The notes: a model not told the origin generated them from the sequence alone. A stretch of DNA of 64,000 nucleotides from Gammaproteobacteria bacterium (GCA_025359565.1 JANYFY010000025.1:124001-188000); one strand, 5' to 3'. Shown: positions 24,388 to 35,200, counted from the first letter of the stretch. A program made the numbers and translations.

Positions 24388-25167
24388 ATGAATAGTCTAG
24401 CAAGACAGACAGGTATTCCGTGGCGAATTTGCAACGGCCGATGTGGCTGCATTGGAATGTTGGGTATTTTGGCTTTGCTATCGTTGATCTCGTGTTCTCG
24501 ATTGAGTTCAAGACCCCCTTCGGCACACGCACCCTTTCAAATCACTGGCCTGCTATTGCCGCCGCTACATTTGAACGGTCATCTGTCCTATCAAATTGAT
24601 TCGAAACAGTCGGATTTGCGTATATTAGTGTACCGCGCGGGTGCGATGGCGCGCGTGGGTCACAATCACGTCATCGTCAATCGACTGCTGGGAGGTTGGG
24701 TGGACCTTGCAGCAAAAATAGCCGATTCGTCTTTCGCGTTGCAGCTGCCCGTTGCAGCCTTTGAGGTAGACAATGCCGCGTTGAGAGTCGAAGAAGGAGC
24801 CGATTTTCCGGGCGAAATTGATACTGGATCTATCGATGGGACTTTGCGCAATATGCAGGGCGCTGCTTTGCTGAATGCGGCGAATTATTCCGTAATTCTT
24901 ATTAAGAGCGTAGCCGTCTCAGGTGTGGAGCCCACTCTGGCAGCGACTGTGGCGATTAGCGTGGCGGGACATGAGTCTAGGATCGTCGTGCCGTTTAACC
25001 TAGTGCGTTTGCGGGACGGGCGGGGAATTTACGCGAGCGGGAATTTTGTTTTGCGTCAGTCGGATTTGGGGTTAACGCCGTTCAGTGTTCTGATGGGCGC
25101 GCTCCAAGTTCAGGATGAGATGCGCTTGAAATTTAAAATAACAGCGTTGGCGCTCGTATCGCGCTAG
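24388..25167 (+). CDS. YceI-like lipoprotein
   Basis: 259 aa. Lipoprotein signal with lipobox LISC (Cys about 36). The mature part resembles a YceI domain: YQIDSKQSDLRILVYRAGAMARVGHNHVI, FALQLPVAAFEVD and the closing GALQVQDEMRLKFKI. The sequence RVGHNHVI is typical of a YceI branch. GAGG five nt before the ATG at 24388. Divergent from the cytochrome b561-yceI pair, so the locus carries two YceI proteins, one soluble and one lipid-anchored. Confidence 0.82.
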   Translation: MNSLARQTGIPWRICNGRCGCIGMLGILALLSLISCSRLSSRPPSAHAPFQITGLLLPPLHLNGHLSYQIDSKQSDLRILVYRAGAMARVGHNHVIVNRLLGGWVDLAAKIADSSFALQLPVAAFEVDNAALRVEEGADFPGEIDTGSIDGTLRNMQGAALLNAANYSVILIKSVAVSGVEPTLAATVAISVAGHESRIVVPFNLVRLRDGRGIYASGNFVLRQSDLGLTPFSVLMGALQVQDEMRLKFKITALALVSR

Positions 25168-25181
25168 GTGGTCGAGATGAG

Positions 25182-25901
25182 CTAATCCATAGCGGCGGTG
25201 ATCAAAATAGGCGTGCCTTCCGGTGCAGTCAGCACAGTCGCGTGCATGGCACCTGATCTTGAAGGTATTGTATGCGAGGGCTCGATGCCTTTTTCTGCCA
25301 ATCGCGCTAGCCGGATCTCGAGATTTTCAGTCTCGAATAATAACGAGGGTTGGCGAATGTAGGCTGGATCGTAGAGTCCTAAATCAATGGTGTCACTGGT
25401 GCAGGAAACATGTGCTAACCATGCTTCGGGTTCATCCATGCCGACGAAACCGAATTGTTCCCAATAATTTTTTGCCGTCTCGTTGTTGTTCGCGGGTAAG
25501 GCGATTTCTTGAAAGTAACCGCAACCTGAAGTATTCGTACTCGGACGTTTGCTGGGTGAAAATGTACGAGCTTCGACCAAGTGAATCAGATGATCTGATG
25601 GATCGCGCCAGCTTAATTCGTTAAAGACATCGTTACCGAGTCGGCGGGACTCGAATTCAATGTCTAATCTTTCGAGTTCCGTCAAATAAGTCAATAAATC
25701 TGGTTTGACGAAGGTTAGCCGCGGCGTGGTTAGGATTTCTTGATGCAGGCCGATCGAAATTCTACCGTCCGTGACTACCGCATAGGGATGGCTGACGGCT
25801 TCGCCTACTTGCACCTCGCTGAATCCTAGTCGTAAGTAGAAATCTAGCGATAATTGAATGTCAGACGTGGCGACGGAGAATTCTAGGAATCGACCGATCA
25901 C
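25182..25901 (-). CDS. VOC/glyoxalase-superfamily protein
   Basis: 239 aa, two tandem vicinal-oxygen-chelate modules: residues 1-115, starting IGRFLEFSVATSDIQLSLDFYLRLGF, and 125-239, starting FQEIALPANNNETAKNYWEQFGFVG. Metal ligands are only partly evident (HLVEA Glu). It could be a dioxygenase-like or resistance-type protein; no substrate can be assigned. It starts 10 bp after the gabD stop on the same strand, so probably co-transcribed with it. Confidence 0.75.
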   Translation of the reverse strand: MIGRFLEFSVATSDIQLSLDFYLRLGFSEVQVGEAVSHPYAVVTDGRISIGLHQEILTTPRLTFVKPDLLTYLTELERLDIEFESRRLGNDVFNELSWRDPSDHLIHLVEARTFSPSKRPSTNTSGCGYFQEIALPANNNETAKNYWEQFGFVGMDEPEAWLAHVSCTSDTIDLGLYDPAYIRQPSLLFETENLEIRLARLAEKGIEPSHTIPSRSGAMHATVLTAPEGTPILITAAMD

Positions 25902-25911
25902 GGTGAATTGC

Positions 25912-27366
25912 TCACACGCCGCCGATACAAATATATTTCATCTCAGTGTAATCCAAGATTCCGTATTTTGAGCCTTCGCGACCCGTGCCCGATTCCTTAA
26001 CGCCACCAAAAGGAGCTACTTCGGTGGAAATAAGGCCTGTATTTAGTCCGACGATACCGTATTCAATGGCTTCTGACACACGCCAGCTACGAGCAAGATC
26101 GCGGGTATAAAGATAGGCGGCCAAACCAAATTCAGTATCGTTCGCCATAGCGATGGCTTGGGCTTCGGTTTGAAATTTAAACAAGGGCGCTACTGGTCCA
26201 AAGGTCTCTTCGCGGGCTACCAACATTTTCGGTGTGACCTGGGTAAGTATGGTCGGTTCAAAAAACGTACCCCCTAAAACATGTTTTTTTCCGCCTAAGG
26301 CGAGGGTTGCGCCTTTTGCGAGTGCATCTGCAATATGCTCTTCGATTTTCGCGACTGCCTTCGCATCAATCAAAGGGCCTTGATCGGTGACTCCCGCGAG
26401 TCCGTCACCCACCCGCAATTTGCCCACGGCCTCGGTCAGCTTGCGGGTAAATTCATCGTAGACTCCCGCCTGGACCAAGAGTCGATTGGCGCAAACGCAC
26501 GTTTGCCCCGTATTTCTAAACTTACTGGCGATGGCACCTTGTACGGCGGCGTCTAAATCGGCATCGTCAAATACTATAAAAGGTGCATTCCCGCCCAGTT
26601 CTAACGATAATTTTTTGACGGTGTTGGCGCACTGGACCATCAGTTTTTTGCCGATTTCGGTCGATCCGGTGAATGTTAGCTTGCGAACCAGTGGATTGCT
26701 GGTCATCTCGCCGCCGATGGCGGTAGCCGAACCGGTAACCACGTTGAATACCCCGCGAGGGATGCCCGCTCGGTGGCTCAATTCCGCCAGAGCTAGCGCT
26801 GAATAGGGAGTTTGCGTCGCGGGTTTGCAGACCATAGTGCAGCCGGCCGCTAATGCAGGTCCGGCTTTACGGGTAATCATCGCTGACGGGAAATTCCAGG
26901 GGGTGATGGCCGCTACCACGCCAACCGGTTGGCGCAATACCATGATGCGCTTGTCAGCCTGATGACCGGGGATGATGTCGCCGTACACGCGTTTACCTTC
27001 CTCGGCAAACCATTCAATAAATGCGGCTGCATAGCTAATTTCAGCTTTTGATTCCGCGAGAGGTTTTCCTTGCTCGGCAGTCATGAGTACGGCGAGGTCT
27101 TCTTGATTGGCCAGCATGAGATCAAACCACCGCCTTAATACCCCTGAACGATCTTTGGCGGTACGTGCCGCCCAGGAGGGTAGGGCGGCGGATGCTGCTG
27201 CGATGGCGCGGCGGGTTTCGGCCGTTCCCATATCGGGAATGGTGCCGAGCTTGGCAGTCGTCGCCGGATTGTGCACGGGTAATGTGCCGCCCGCGTCTGC
27301 CGCTAGCCAGGTGCCATCAATAAAGCAAAGTTCGCGTAACAATGTCGGATCTTGTAGTTTCATCAT
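25912..27366 (-). CDS. gabD: NAD(P)-dependent succinate-semialdehyde dehydrogenase
   Basis: 484 aa aldehyde dehydrogenase closely matching GabD: CFIDGTWL, TPWNFPSAMITRKAGPALAAGCT, the oxyanion Asn in WNFP, LELGGNAPFIVFDDADLD (general base Glu), FRNTGQTCVCANR (nucleophile Cys) and EVAPFGGVKESGTGREGSKYGI. Converts succinate semialdehyde to succinate. The hpa operon at 49632-55852 yields succinate semialdehyde as end product, so this unlinked gene could complete homoprotocatechuate catabolism as well as GABA breakdown. Confidence 0.92.
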   Translation of the reverse strand: MMKLQDPTLLRELCFIDGTWLAADAGGTLPVHNPATTAKLGTIPDMGTAETRRAIAAASAALPSWAARTAKDRSGVLRRWFDLMLANQEDLAVLMTAEQGKPLAESKAEISYAAAFIEWFAEEGKRVYGDIIPGHQADKRIMVLRQPVGVVAAITPWNFPSAMITRKAGPALAAGCTMVCKPATQTPYSALALAELSHRAGIPRGVFNVVTGSATAIGGEMTSNPLVRKLTFTGSTEIGKKLMVQCANTVKKLSLELGGNAPFIVFDDADLDAAVQGAIASKFRNTGQTCVCANRLLVQAGVYDEFTRKLTEAVGKLRVGDGLAGVTDQGPLIDAKAVAKIEEHIADALAKGATLALGGKKHVLGGTFFEPTILTQVTPKMLVAREETFGPVAPLFKFQTEAQAIAMANDTEFGLAAYLYTRDLARSWRVSEAIEYGIVGLNTGLISTEVAPFGGVKESGTGREGSKYGILDYTEMKYICIGGV

Positions 27367-27503
27367 CAGCCTATTTGTGCCCTTAAAAGCGAGGGTTTAC
27401 TGCAGTTGAGGCGAGCAGGATAGCGCGTTCATTCACTCTCGCTCAACTTAAAGCGAGATCAGTGGATATAATCGCTCCGATGACAGGCCATAAGCAGTTT
27501 TTA

Positions 27504-29099
27504 ATGGCATCCCCTGTGCAGCGAATAGCGCGGAGCTTTACAGCGCTCTTGGGTCTCGCAACTCTGTTTGCTCTAGGTGCTTGTGGTGGCCCTGCTGCGC
27601 GTCCACCGCTGGCGGCACCTTTGGTGGCCCCGGAACAATTGAATCGGTTGATGCTTAGGTATGAGGAGGAATATTCGCGCTTGAATACGCAATCCCCCGC
27701 ACTCAATGATCTAGCGCCACAATATTTAGCGGATTCGCTGGATCTTGAGCGGCGCTATTTAAACGCTGTCAACGGGTTGACTCGCACGGGGTTAGACCCC
27801 CATTCACGCTTGCGCTTGGATATCTTCAAAAGACAGCGGGAACTTCGTGTCGAGGGTTATACCTATCCTGCGGAATTAATGCCTCTGAATCCGTTCGAGG
27901 CGCTTATGCCGGCAACTTCAGCGCGTATAAGTCAAAACCTTATTAACCTGCGCGAAGGGTTGCGCCGCGGGTATACCTTACCGCAGGTGGTGGTCGCTAG
28001 ATCCCTCGTGCAGCTCGCGAAGGTGGTGGATGAGGCGCCCGCCTATGGCTTATTGAGGGATTTCCTGCAGACTGAGTATCTGCCGCACGCGAGGACTACG
28101 GTGGGGTTGCAGGCATTGCCGCTGGGCGAGGCTTGGTATGATTATCGAGTACGAAGCGTGACCGGCATGCCCCTGACTCCCGCAGTTGTTCATAAGCTCG
28201 GTCTGGTAGAGGTAGGCCGCCTTAAACCGCGATTGCTGGCGAGTTTAGCGGCAAGCGCGGCCCTGCATCAGCCTATGCGCTTGTATACGACTCCGCTGGA
28301 GTTGGTGGATTCTTACAAGGAGTTAAAGACCAAGGTACTGACGCTAATGCCCAAGCTGTTTGCGCAAGTTCCTGCTGATTTTGATATTCGTGCGATGGAC
28401 ACTGACGCGGCAGCTCACTCGCTATCCCCTGTACCAAGGCTTTTCTATCAATCCAACGCGCCTGGTTCTGCCACGGGGTCAGCGCTGTTAATGGTTAATG
28501 CCGCCGATTTAGCCAATTATCCAGGGTTTTCGATGGAGGCGCTGTTTTTGCGTGAAGCTGTGCCGGGAAATTACTGGCAAATGACGCCGTCCCGAGCAAT
28601 GCCGGGTACAGCGTCGTTACGCTCGGATCACTATCCCGCCTTCGAGCAAGGATGGGCACTGTATGCCCAGTCTTTAGGCGATGAGTTGGGGTTGTACCGT
28701 GACCCGGATGCACAACTTGCGGCTTTATCAGCTAATTTTATTTGTGCATTGAATCTTGTGATCGATACGGGATTACACGCCAAAAGTTGGACGCGGCGAC
28801 AAGCACTTGAGTACCTAGGGGCCCAAATGCCACCTGGGCTGCGTGGCGGATCTGATGCAGACTTAATGGTCGACCGGTCGATCGCGGTTCCGGCCGAAGC
28901 GCTGGCTTGTAAAATCGGCGAGATGAAAATTCGCGCCCTCCGTGATCGGGCCGAGAAGATTTGGGGTACGGACTTTGATATTCGGGATTTTCATACCCAA
29001 ATACTCCAGGATGGGGCCATGCCATTGGATATTTTGGGATTGCAGGTCGAGGCATGGATCAAATCTCCTCACAACAAACTTCAATCGCCGTCACACTAG
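27504..29099 (+). CDS. DUF885-family lipoprotein lacking the metal-binding motif
   Basis: About 531 aa with a lipoprotein signal (LGAC near residue 26 of this start). The protein follows DUF885 throughout. DUF885 proteins are predicted metallopeptidases with HExxPGH and EGWALYxE motifs. Here the first reads R-E-A-V-P-G-N (28551-28571: both His replaced by Arg and Asn), and the second reads E-Q-G-W-A-L-Y-A-Q. The fold is therefore probably kept while zinc binding is lost. Start is uncertain: ATG 27504 gives a compact signal peptide; ATG 27480 or GTG 27462 are possible. Divergent from gabD. Confidence 0.78.
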   Translation: MASPVQRIARSFTALLGLATLFALGACGGPAARPPLAAPLVAPEQLNRLMLRYEEEYSRLNTQSPALNDLAPQYLADSLDLERRYLNAVNGLTRTGLDPHSRLRLDIFKRQRELRVEGYTYPAELMPLNPFEALMPATSARISQNLINLREGLRRGYTLPQVVVARSLVQLAKVVDEAPAYGLLRDFLQTEYLPHARTTVGLQALPLGEAWYDYRVRSVTGMPLTPAVVHKLGLVEVGRLKPRLLASLAASAALHQPMRLYTTPLELVDSYKELKTKVLTLMPKLFAQVPADFDIRAMDTDAAAHSLSPVPRLFYQSNAPGSATGSALLMVNAADLANYPGFSMEALFLREAVPGNYWQMTPSRAMPGTASLRSDHYPAFEQGWALYAQSLGDELGLYRDPDAQLAALSANFICALNLVIDTGLHAKSWTRRQALEYLGAQMPPGLRGGSDADLMVDRSIAVPAEALACKIGEMKIRALRDRAEKIWGTDFDIRDFHTQILQDGAMPLDILGLQVEAWIKSPHNKLQSPSH

Positions 29100-29102
29100 C
29101 TT

Positions 29103-29705
29103 GTGCGCTCAATTATTTGGGTTTTACTGCTGACGCTATTCCATGCAACTACCGTACTGGGCGTAAGTGCGGTGGTGGACAGCGCGCTGGTAAAGGGTGT
29201 GGGAAGCGCCGACCTACCGGTCAAGGTCGCGCTTGATGCAGGCGAACAAAGTGGCCGAGCCAGCGCTACGATTAGAATTCATGCCGGGCGCGAGATTATT
29301 TGGGGTCTCATTACTCAATGCTCTGAAGCGTTGCGGCTGGTGCCGGGGCTGGTTGGATGCATTGTGTTGGAAACGGCCGCGGATCATTCTTGGCAGCGGA
29401 TTCGTCACGTACTGGACTATTCCTGGTACGTGCCCAGACTGACCTATGAAATTCGCGCGACTTATGCTGAGCCTGAGCGAGTGGATGTTGAGCGAGTGGC
29501 GGGTGATTTGACGCGTATGCAGGGATCTTGGATTTTGAAAGGTGAGGGGCAGTACACGATCGCTCAGTATCGGATGGAGCTGGTTCCGGGGTTTTGGGTG
29601 CCAGACTGGATTGTGCGGGCCGCGCTGAAGCGCGATTTGCCAAAGATGTTGCGTGCATTACAGGCACGGGCAGAACTCTTGCAAAATGAATTAATCGGAA
29701 AGTAG
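29103..29705 (+). CDS. Exported SRPBCC/START-like protein
   Basis: 200 aa with an N-terminal signal (VLLLTLFHATTVLG). The mature region reads as a polyketide-cyclase/START-like ligand-binding fold (AGREIIWGLITQCSEALRLVP, then HVLDYSWYVPRLTYEIRATY, and a C-terminal long helix). GTG start at 29103, immediately after the DUF885 stop, and 6 bp before gshA, so the three are likely one transcript. Ligand unknown; related exported SRPBCC proteins are often annotated only by fold. Confidence 0.68.
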   Translation: MRSIIWVLLLTLFHATTVLGVSAVVDSALVKGVGSADLPVKVALDAGEQSGRASATIRIHAGREIIWGLITQCSEALRLVPGLVGCIVLETAADHSWQRIRHVLDYSWYVPRLTYEIRATYAEPERVDVERVAGDLTRMQGSWILKGEGQYTIAQYRMELVPGFWVPDWIVRAALKRDLPKMLRALQARAELLQNELIGK

Positions 29706-29711
29706 GGCGCG

Positions 29712-31292
29712 ATGCGAAATGTGATCGATCGGAAATTTGAGCGACGCTTGGCTGGATTGATAAATTCCCGCGAGCGGGGAGTTTTGCGTGGTGGCCGCAA
29801 AGGAGTCGAGAAAGAATCTTTGCGCGTAACGCCGGACGGAACAATAGTGCAGTCGCGTCACCCACCCGCTCTGGGCTCGCCGTTGACTAACGAGCACATT
29901 ACGACAGATTTTTCTGAGTCCCTGATTGAACTGGTGACACCCCCTTTTCAGGAGAGTTGGGAATTATTGCAATATTTGTGCGATCTGCACCAATTTGTTT
30001 ATCGGCATTTGGACGAAGAGTTAATGTGGTCGACGAGTATGCCTTGTGCCATCGATGGCGACGCGAGCATACCGCTGGCGCAATTTGGTAACTCGAATGT
30101 CGGGCGAATGAAAACCATTTATCGTCATGGTTTGGGACTGCGCTATGGTCGCATTATGCAAGCCATCTCTGGCGTGCATTTTAATTATTCGTTCGCACCT
30201 GCCCTATGGGAAGTGCTAAAAGACGTCAACGAGTCTAAACAGGAAAATCAGGACTTCATTTCAGAGCAATACTTTAGTGTGCTCAGAAATTATCGCCGCT
30301 TCGGCTGGTTGATATTATATTTATTTGGCACTTCACCAGCGGTTTCTAAGAGTTTTTTTGCGACGCGTGAAACAACTTTGCCAGCGCTCGACGCGGACAC
30401 TTATTACGAGCCCTTCGGCACCTCCCTGCGTATGAGCGATATAGGTTATCGCAATAAAAACCAATCGACAGTCAGCGTGTCGGTTAACGGCCTAGACGAG
30501 TACGTGCGCGACCTGTCGAATGCAACTAGTACCCCCTTCCCTGATTATCAAGCTTTAGGTGTCCAGGTCAATGGCGAATATCGCCAGTTGAATTCTAATA
30601 TTTTACAAATAGAGAATGAATATTATAGCTATATAAGGCCTAAGCGAGTCGCGCGTTCAGGCGAACGCCCGGGTCATGCGCTACGTCGCGCGGGGGTTGA
30701 ATATGTCGAAGTTCGAGCGCTTGACGTCAGTGCGTTTGATCCTGTCGGCGTCAACCAAAATAAACTACGCTTTCTGGAAGCGTTTTTAGCTTTGTGCGTA
30801 TTACGCGAAAGCGACCCTATCAGTCGAAACGAGCAAGAATCGTTGGATGCTAATCACTTAAAAGTGGCGCGACGCGGACGCGAGCCTGGGTTGCTTTTGG
30901 ATCGGCAGGGCCGCTCGTATTCCATGATGACTTGGGCTAAAGAGCTGCTCGACTCGATGCAGGGCATTTGTGAGATGTTGGATAACGGTGAACCGGCACG
31001 ACCGTATATGGCGGCGCTTGAACAACAGCGCGTCAAGATCGATGATGTGGACCGTACGCCATCGGCAAGATTGCTGGCTGAGATGCGCCAAAGTGGTGAG
31101 TCGTTCGCGCAGCTCACACTACGCATGTCTCAATTGCATAAGGACTATTTTTTGGGACTGTATCCGCCCAACGAAAGGCGATTGGCCGAGTTTGCCGCTG
31201 AATCTGCAGAATCACATGCTGAGCAACAACATATTGAGGCCAACGACACTTTAAGTTTTGACGCCTATTTGGCGCAGTACTTGAAAGACTAG
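29712..31292 (+). CDS. gshA: Glutamate-cysteine ligase
   Basis: 526 aa, E. coli-type GshA, the first enzyme of glutathione synthesis (ATP + Glu + Cys). Landmarks are GRKGVEKESLRV near residue 29-40 (ATP/Mg Glu), TTDFSESLIELVTP, ISGVHFNYS, GTSLRMSDIGYRNK, QLNSNILQIENEYYS, RPKR and VEVRALDVSAFDPVG. All are conserved. The ATG at 29712 follows the SRPBCC gene by 6 bp. Glutathione made here also serves the glyoxalase at 41161. Confidence 0.95.
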   Translation: MRNVIDRKFERRLAGLINSRERGVLRGGRKGVEKESLRVTPDGTIVQSRHPPALGSPLTNEHITTDFSESLIELVTPPFQESWELLQYLCDLHQFVYRHLDEELMWSTSMPCAIDGDASIPLAQFGNSNVGRMKTIYRHGLGLRYGRIMQAISGVHFNYSFAPALWEVLKDVNESKQENQDFISEQYFSVLRNYRRFGWLILYLFGTSPAVSKSFFATRETTLPALDADTYYEPFGTSLRMSDIGYRNKNQSTVSVSVNGLDEYVRDLSNATSTPFPDYQALGVQVNGEYRQLNSNILQIENEYYSYIRPKRVARSGERPGHALRRAGVEYVEVRALDVSAFDPVGVNQNKLRFLEAFLALCVLRESDPISRNEQESLDANHLKVARRGREPGLLLDRQGRSYSMMTWAKELLDSMQGICEMLDNGEPARPYMAALEQQRVKIDDVDRTPSARLLAEMRQSGESFAQLTLRMSQLHKDYFLGLYPPNERRLAEFAAESAESHAEQQHIEANDTLSFDAYLAQYLKD

Positions 31293-31313
31293 CAACGGAT
31301 TATTAAAAATAAC

Positions 31314-32225
31314 TCAGTAAATAGCTATTTCGATGGGACTATGGGCCGTCTGGCTGGCGCGAAACATTCCTTCGGAATTAAATTGCATGCTGATTTCGCC
31401 GCGGCAATTGATGGCGATGACTCCGCCTTCGCCGTGCAAATTAATAAGCTCGCCGTGTACTACCTCGCGCACCGCTTGTTGCAAAGAAAGCTGAGCAAAT
31501 CGAACGCGGGCGCAAATATCGTGAGCCACTGCTGCGCGAATAAAAACTTCCCCATGACCCGTCGCCGACACGGCAGCGGCACGGTCATCTGCGTAGGTTC
31601 CCGCACCGATGATGGGTGTGTCGCCTATACGCCCAAAGCGCTTGCCGGTCATGCCGCCGGTGGAGGTGCCGGCCGCCAGGTGACCTTGTTGGTCCAACGC
31701 GACCGCGCCGACCGTACCCACGTGAGAGATCGTAAGACCTGACAGAGCGGTATCGCCGCCGCGAATGCGTTCAAGTTGGCGCCAACGAGCTTCAGTATAA
31801 AAATAGCTTGTGGGTACCAGGGTAGCGCCTTGCTGAACCGCGAATTCCTCGGCACCTGCACCGCTGAGCATGACATAGGGCGAGCGCTCCATAATAGTGC
31901 GTGCCAATTCAATGGGATTTTTAATGTGAGTCAGACCGCAGGCGGCGCCCGCTTGTAATGTACCGCCGTCCATAATTGAGGCGTCCAATTCGTTGTGACC
32001 CTCGTGGGTGAACACGGCACCTCGACCGGCATTAAATAGCGGGTTATCTTCGAGCACGACGACCGATTGCACCACCGCATCTAGACTGGCGCCGCCTTTT
32101 CTCAAAATGGCGTAGCCCGCCTCTAAGGCTTCGGCAAGACCGTCGCGAAATTGACGTTCTTTAGCCGCGTCTAGTTCTGCGCGTGGAAGCGTGCCTGCGC
32201 CGCCATGAATTGCTAGTCCGTACAT
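31314..32225 (-). CDS. iaaA: Isoaspartyl peptidase/L-asparaginase (type 2, Ntn hydrolase)
   Basis: 303 aa. Self-cleaving plant-type asparaginase: IHGGAGTLP near the start, the NAGRGAVFTHEG substrate loop, DASIMDG, and the autocatalytic site HVGTVGAVALD in which the Thr of GT becomes the N-terminal nucleophile of the beta subunit. GTSTGGMTGKRFGRIGDTPIIGAGTYA completes the pocket. Hydrolyses isoaspartyl dipeptides and asparagine in the cytoplasm. Divergent from pyc by 26 bp. Confidence 0.92.
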   Translation of the reverse strand: MYGLAIHGGAGTLPRAELDAAKERQFRDGLAEALEAGYAILRKGGASLDAVVQSVVVLEDNPLFNAGRGAVFTHEGHNELDASIMDGGTLQAGAACGLTHIKNPIELARTIMERSPYVMLSGAGAEEFAVQQGATLVPTSYFYTEARWRQLERIRGGDTALSGLTISHVGTVGAVALDQQGHLAAGTSTGGMTGKRFGRIGDTPIIGAGTYADDRAAAVSATGHGEVFIRAAVAHDICARVRFAQLSLQQAVREVVHGELINLHGEGGVIAINCRGEISMQFNSEGMFRASQTAHSPIEIAIY

Positions 32226-32251
32226 AGTTTCAAGGCTATCATCTTTCGCCT

Positions 32252-35200
32252 ATGAATCCATTCTTAAAAACCGGTGCCATTAAAACTCTGCTGATCGCCA
32301 ATCGCGGCGAAATTGCTATTCGCGTTATGCGCGCGGCGGCTGAGTTAGGGATTCGTACCATCGCGATCCATTCACGCGAAGACCGGTTTTCTCTGCATCG
32401 TACTAAGGCGGATGAGAGCTATTTGGTAGGCGATGGCAAGGGTCCCATTGAAGCGTATTTAGATATCGCTGATATTATGCGGGTGGCCGTCGAGGCAGGC
32501 GCTGACGCTATTCATCCGGGCTACGGTTTTTTATCGGAAAGTCCCGAATTTGCTGAAGCGTGCGGAGCTGCCGGCATCGTATTTGTGGGTCCGCGGCCCG
32601 ACACTATGCGTCGCTTGGGTAATAAGGTTGTAGCACGTAATTTAGCCGTTAGCGCCGGTGTGCCCGTGATGCCGGCAACCCCACCGTTACCGACGGATGA
32701 CGCGCAAGTGCTGAGCATGGCTCATGCCGTAGGATTTCCACTAATGCTCAAGGCAAGCTGGGGTGGCGGCGGCCGTGGTATGCGAATTGTCGAAGACGAT
32801 ACAGTGTTACTTGAGACCGTCGCTGCCGCGCGGCGCGAAGCCCGGGCGGCTTTCGGCAAAGATGAGGTATATCTTGAGAAACTGGTGCGGCGTGCTAAGC
32901 ATGTCGAAGTGCAAATATTGGGCGATTCGCATGGCAACCTGGTGCATCTATACGAACGCGATTGCACAGTGCAGCGGCGCAACCAAAAAGTGGTGGAGCG
33001 CGCACCCGCGACGTTTTTGACTGATCAGCAGCGAACGGATTTATGTGAAGCTGCCTTAAAAATTGGTCGCGCCGTTAATTATCTCGCAGCGGGTACCGTA
33101 GAATTTCTACAGGACGCCGACAGTGGTCAGTTTTATTTCATAGAGGTCAATCCGCGTATCCAAGTGGAACACACGGTCACAGAATGTGTCACCGGCGTGG
33201 ACTTAGTTAAAGCCCAGATTCGCATCTGTGCCGGCGCGCGCATTGGCACTTTGGAAAGTGGTGTGCCGGTGCAGGAAAATATTAAAATCAACGCCTATGC
33301 GTTGCAATGCCGAGTGACCACGGAAGATCCTGAAAATAATTTTGTCCCGGACTATGGGCGCATCACTGCCTATCGTAGTCCGGCGGGCTTCGGAATTCGT
33401 TTAGATGCGGGAACGGCCTATGCGGGGGCCATTATTACGCGGTTCTATGATTCGCTATTGGTTAAGGTGACTGCTTGGTCACCCACGCCGGAAGAGACCA
33501 TCGCACGCATGCACCGGGCGCTTTGGGAGTTTCGAATTCGAGGTGTGGTCACCAATTTACGTTTTCTCGACCAACTCATTACTCACCCGAGTTTCGTTAC
33601 GGCAGATTACACCACTCAATTTATTGACCAAACACCAGAGTTAATGCGTGCGGTGCGTAAACGGGATCGCGCAACGCGTTTGTTGAGTTTTCTGGGTGAA
33701 GTAATTGTTAATGGCAATCCTGAGGTTAAAGGCAGGGTACAGCCAAAACAAGCGGTGTTCCCGCGTTTGCCGCGGGTGGCTCTGTCGCCTCCACAACCGG
33801 GAAGCAAACAAAAATTTGATGAATTGGGGCCACAGAGATTTTCACAGTGGATGCTGGCGGAAAAGAGAGTATTTCTCACGGATACTTGTATGCGTGATGC
33901 ACACCAGTCCTTACTGGCGACACGTATTCGCACGCGGGATATGAGTTTAATCGCGCCGTTTTACGCGAGCTTATTGCCCGAGCTGTTTTCGGTGGAGTGT
34001 TGGGGGGGTGCGACATTTGATGTCGCGATGCGCTTTTTAAAAGAAGATCCTTGGGAGCGCTTGGCAGAATTACGCGCTCGAATTCCCAATCTGTTGTTGC
34101 AAATGTTATTGCGCTCGGCGAATGCGGTGGGTTACACCAATTACCCTGACAATGTAGTGCAATATTTTGTGGCTCAGGCCGCCAATGCCGGAATCGATGT
34201 GTTTCGGGTGTTCGATTGCCTAAATTGGACCGCGAATATGCGAGTGGCTATGGAAGCGGTCGGAAAGAGCGGCCGATTGTGCGAGGCCGCGATCTGTTAT
34301 ACGGGCAATTTATCTAATCCTCACGAAGTTAAATACGACTTAGGCTACTACCTTAAAATCGCCAAAGAATTGAAGGCGATGGGCGCGCATGTCCTGGCGA
34401 TAAAGGATATGGCGGGATTGTGTCAACCGCGCGCGGCCAGTGTATTGGTACGAGCGCTCAAAGAAGAAATAGGATTGCCGATTCATTTTCATACGCACGA
34501 TACCAGCGGGATTGCTGCAGCCAGTGTGCTGGCCGCAATTGAAGCAGGTGCAGACGCGGTAGACGGTGCTATTGATGCACTGTCAGGTCTTACATCCCAG
34601 CCCAATTTGGGCTCGATTGTCGAAGCGTTGCGTTACAGTCCTCGTGATTCACGAGTAAACCCGGACAATTTGCGGTTAATTTCAACCTATTGGGAGCAGG
34701 TTCGCCACGGTTATGTGTCGTTTGAAAGCGAGATTCGCGCCGGAGCGTCGGAGGTGTATGTGCACGGGATGCCGGGAGGGCAATACACGAATTTACGCGA
34801 GCAAGCGCGTGCGCTGGGTATCGACGAGTATCGCTGGCCGGAGGTCGCTACGGCTTACGCGGCGGTAAATCAAATGTTCGGCGATATCGTTAAAGTGACC
34901 CCTACTTCCAAGGTGGTCGGTGATATGGCCCTACTCATGGTGACCAGTGGACTAAAGCCTGAGTCGGTGTTGGATCCGGCGGTGGAAATAGCGTTTCCGG
35001 AATCGGTGATACAACTGTTTCGGGGCGATCTAGGTTTCCCTATCGGGGGTTTTCCACCCGCTTTGCAAAAAAAGATATTGGCTGGGCAGTCGCCGCTAGC
35101 CGTGCGGCCGGGGGAATCCTTGCCCGCCGCGGATCTAGAGAGCTTGCGCCACACAGCAGAGCTCGCCGCAGGTCGAGTATTAATCGATTTTGAATTCGCG

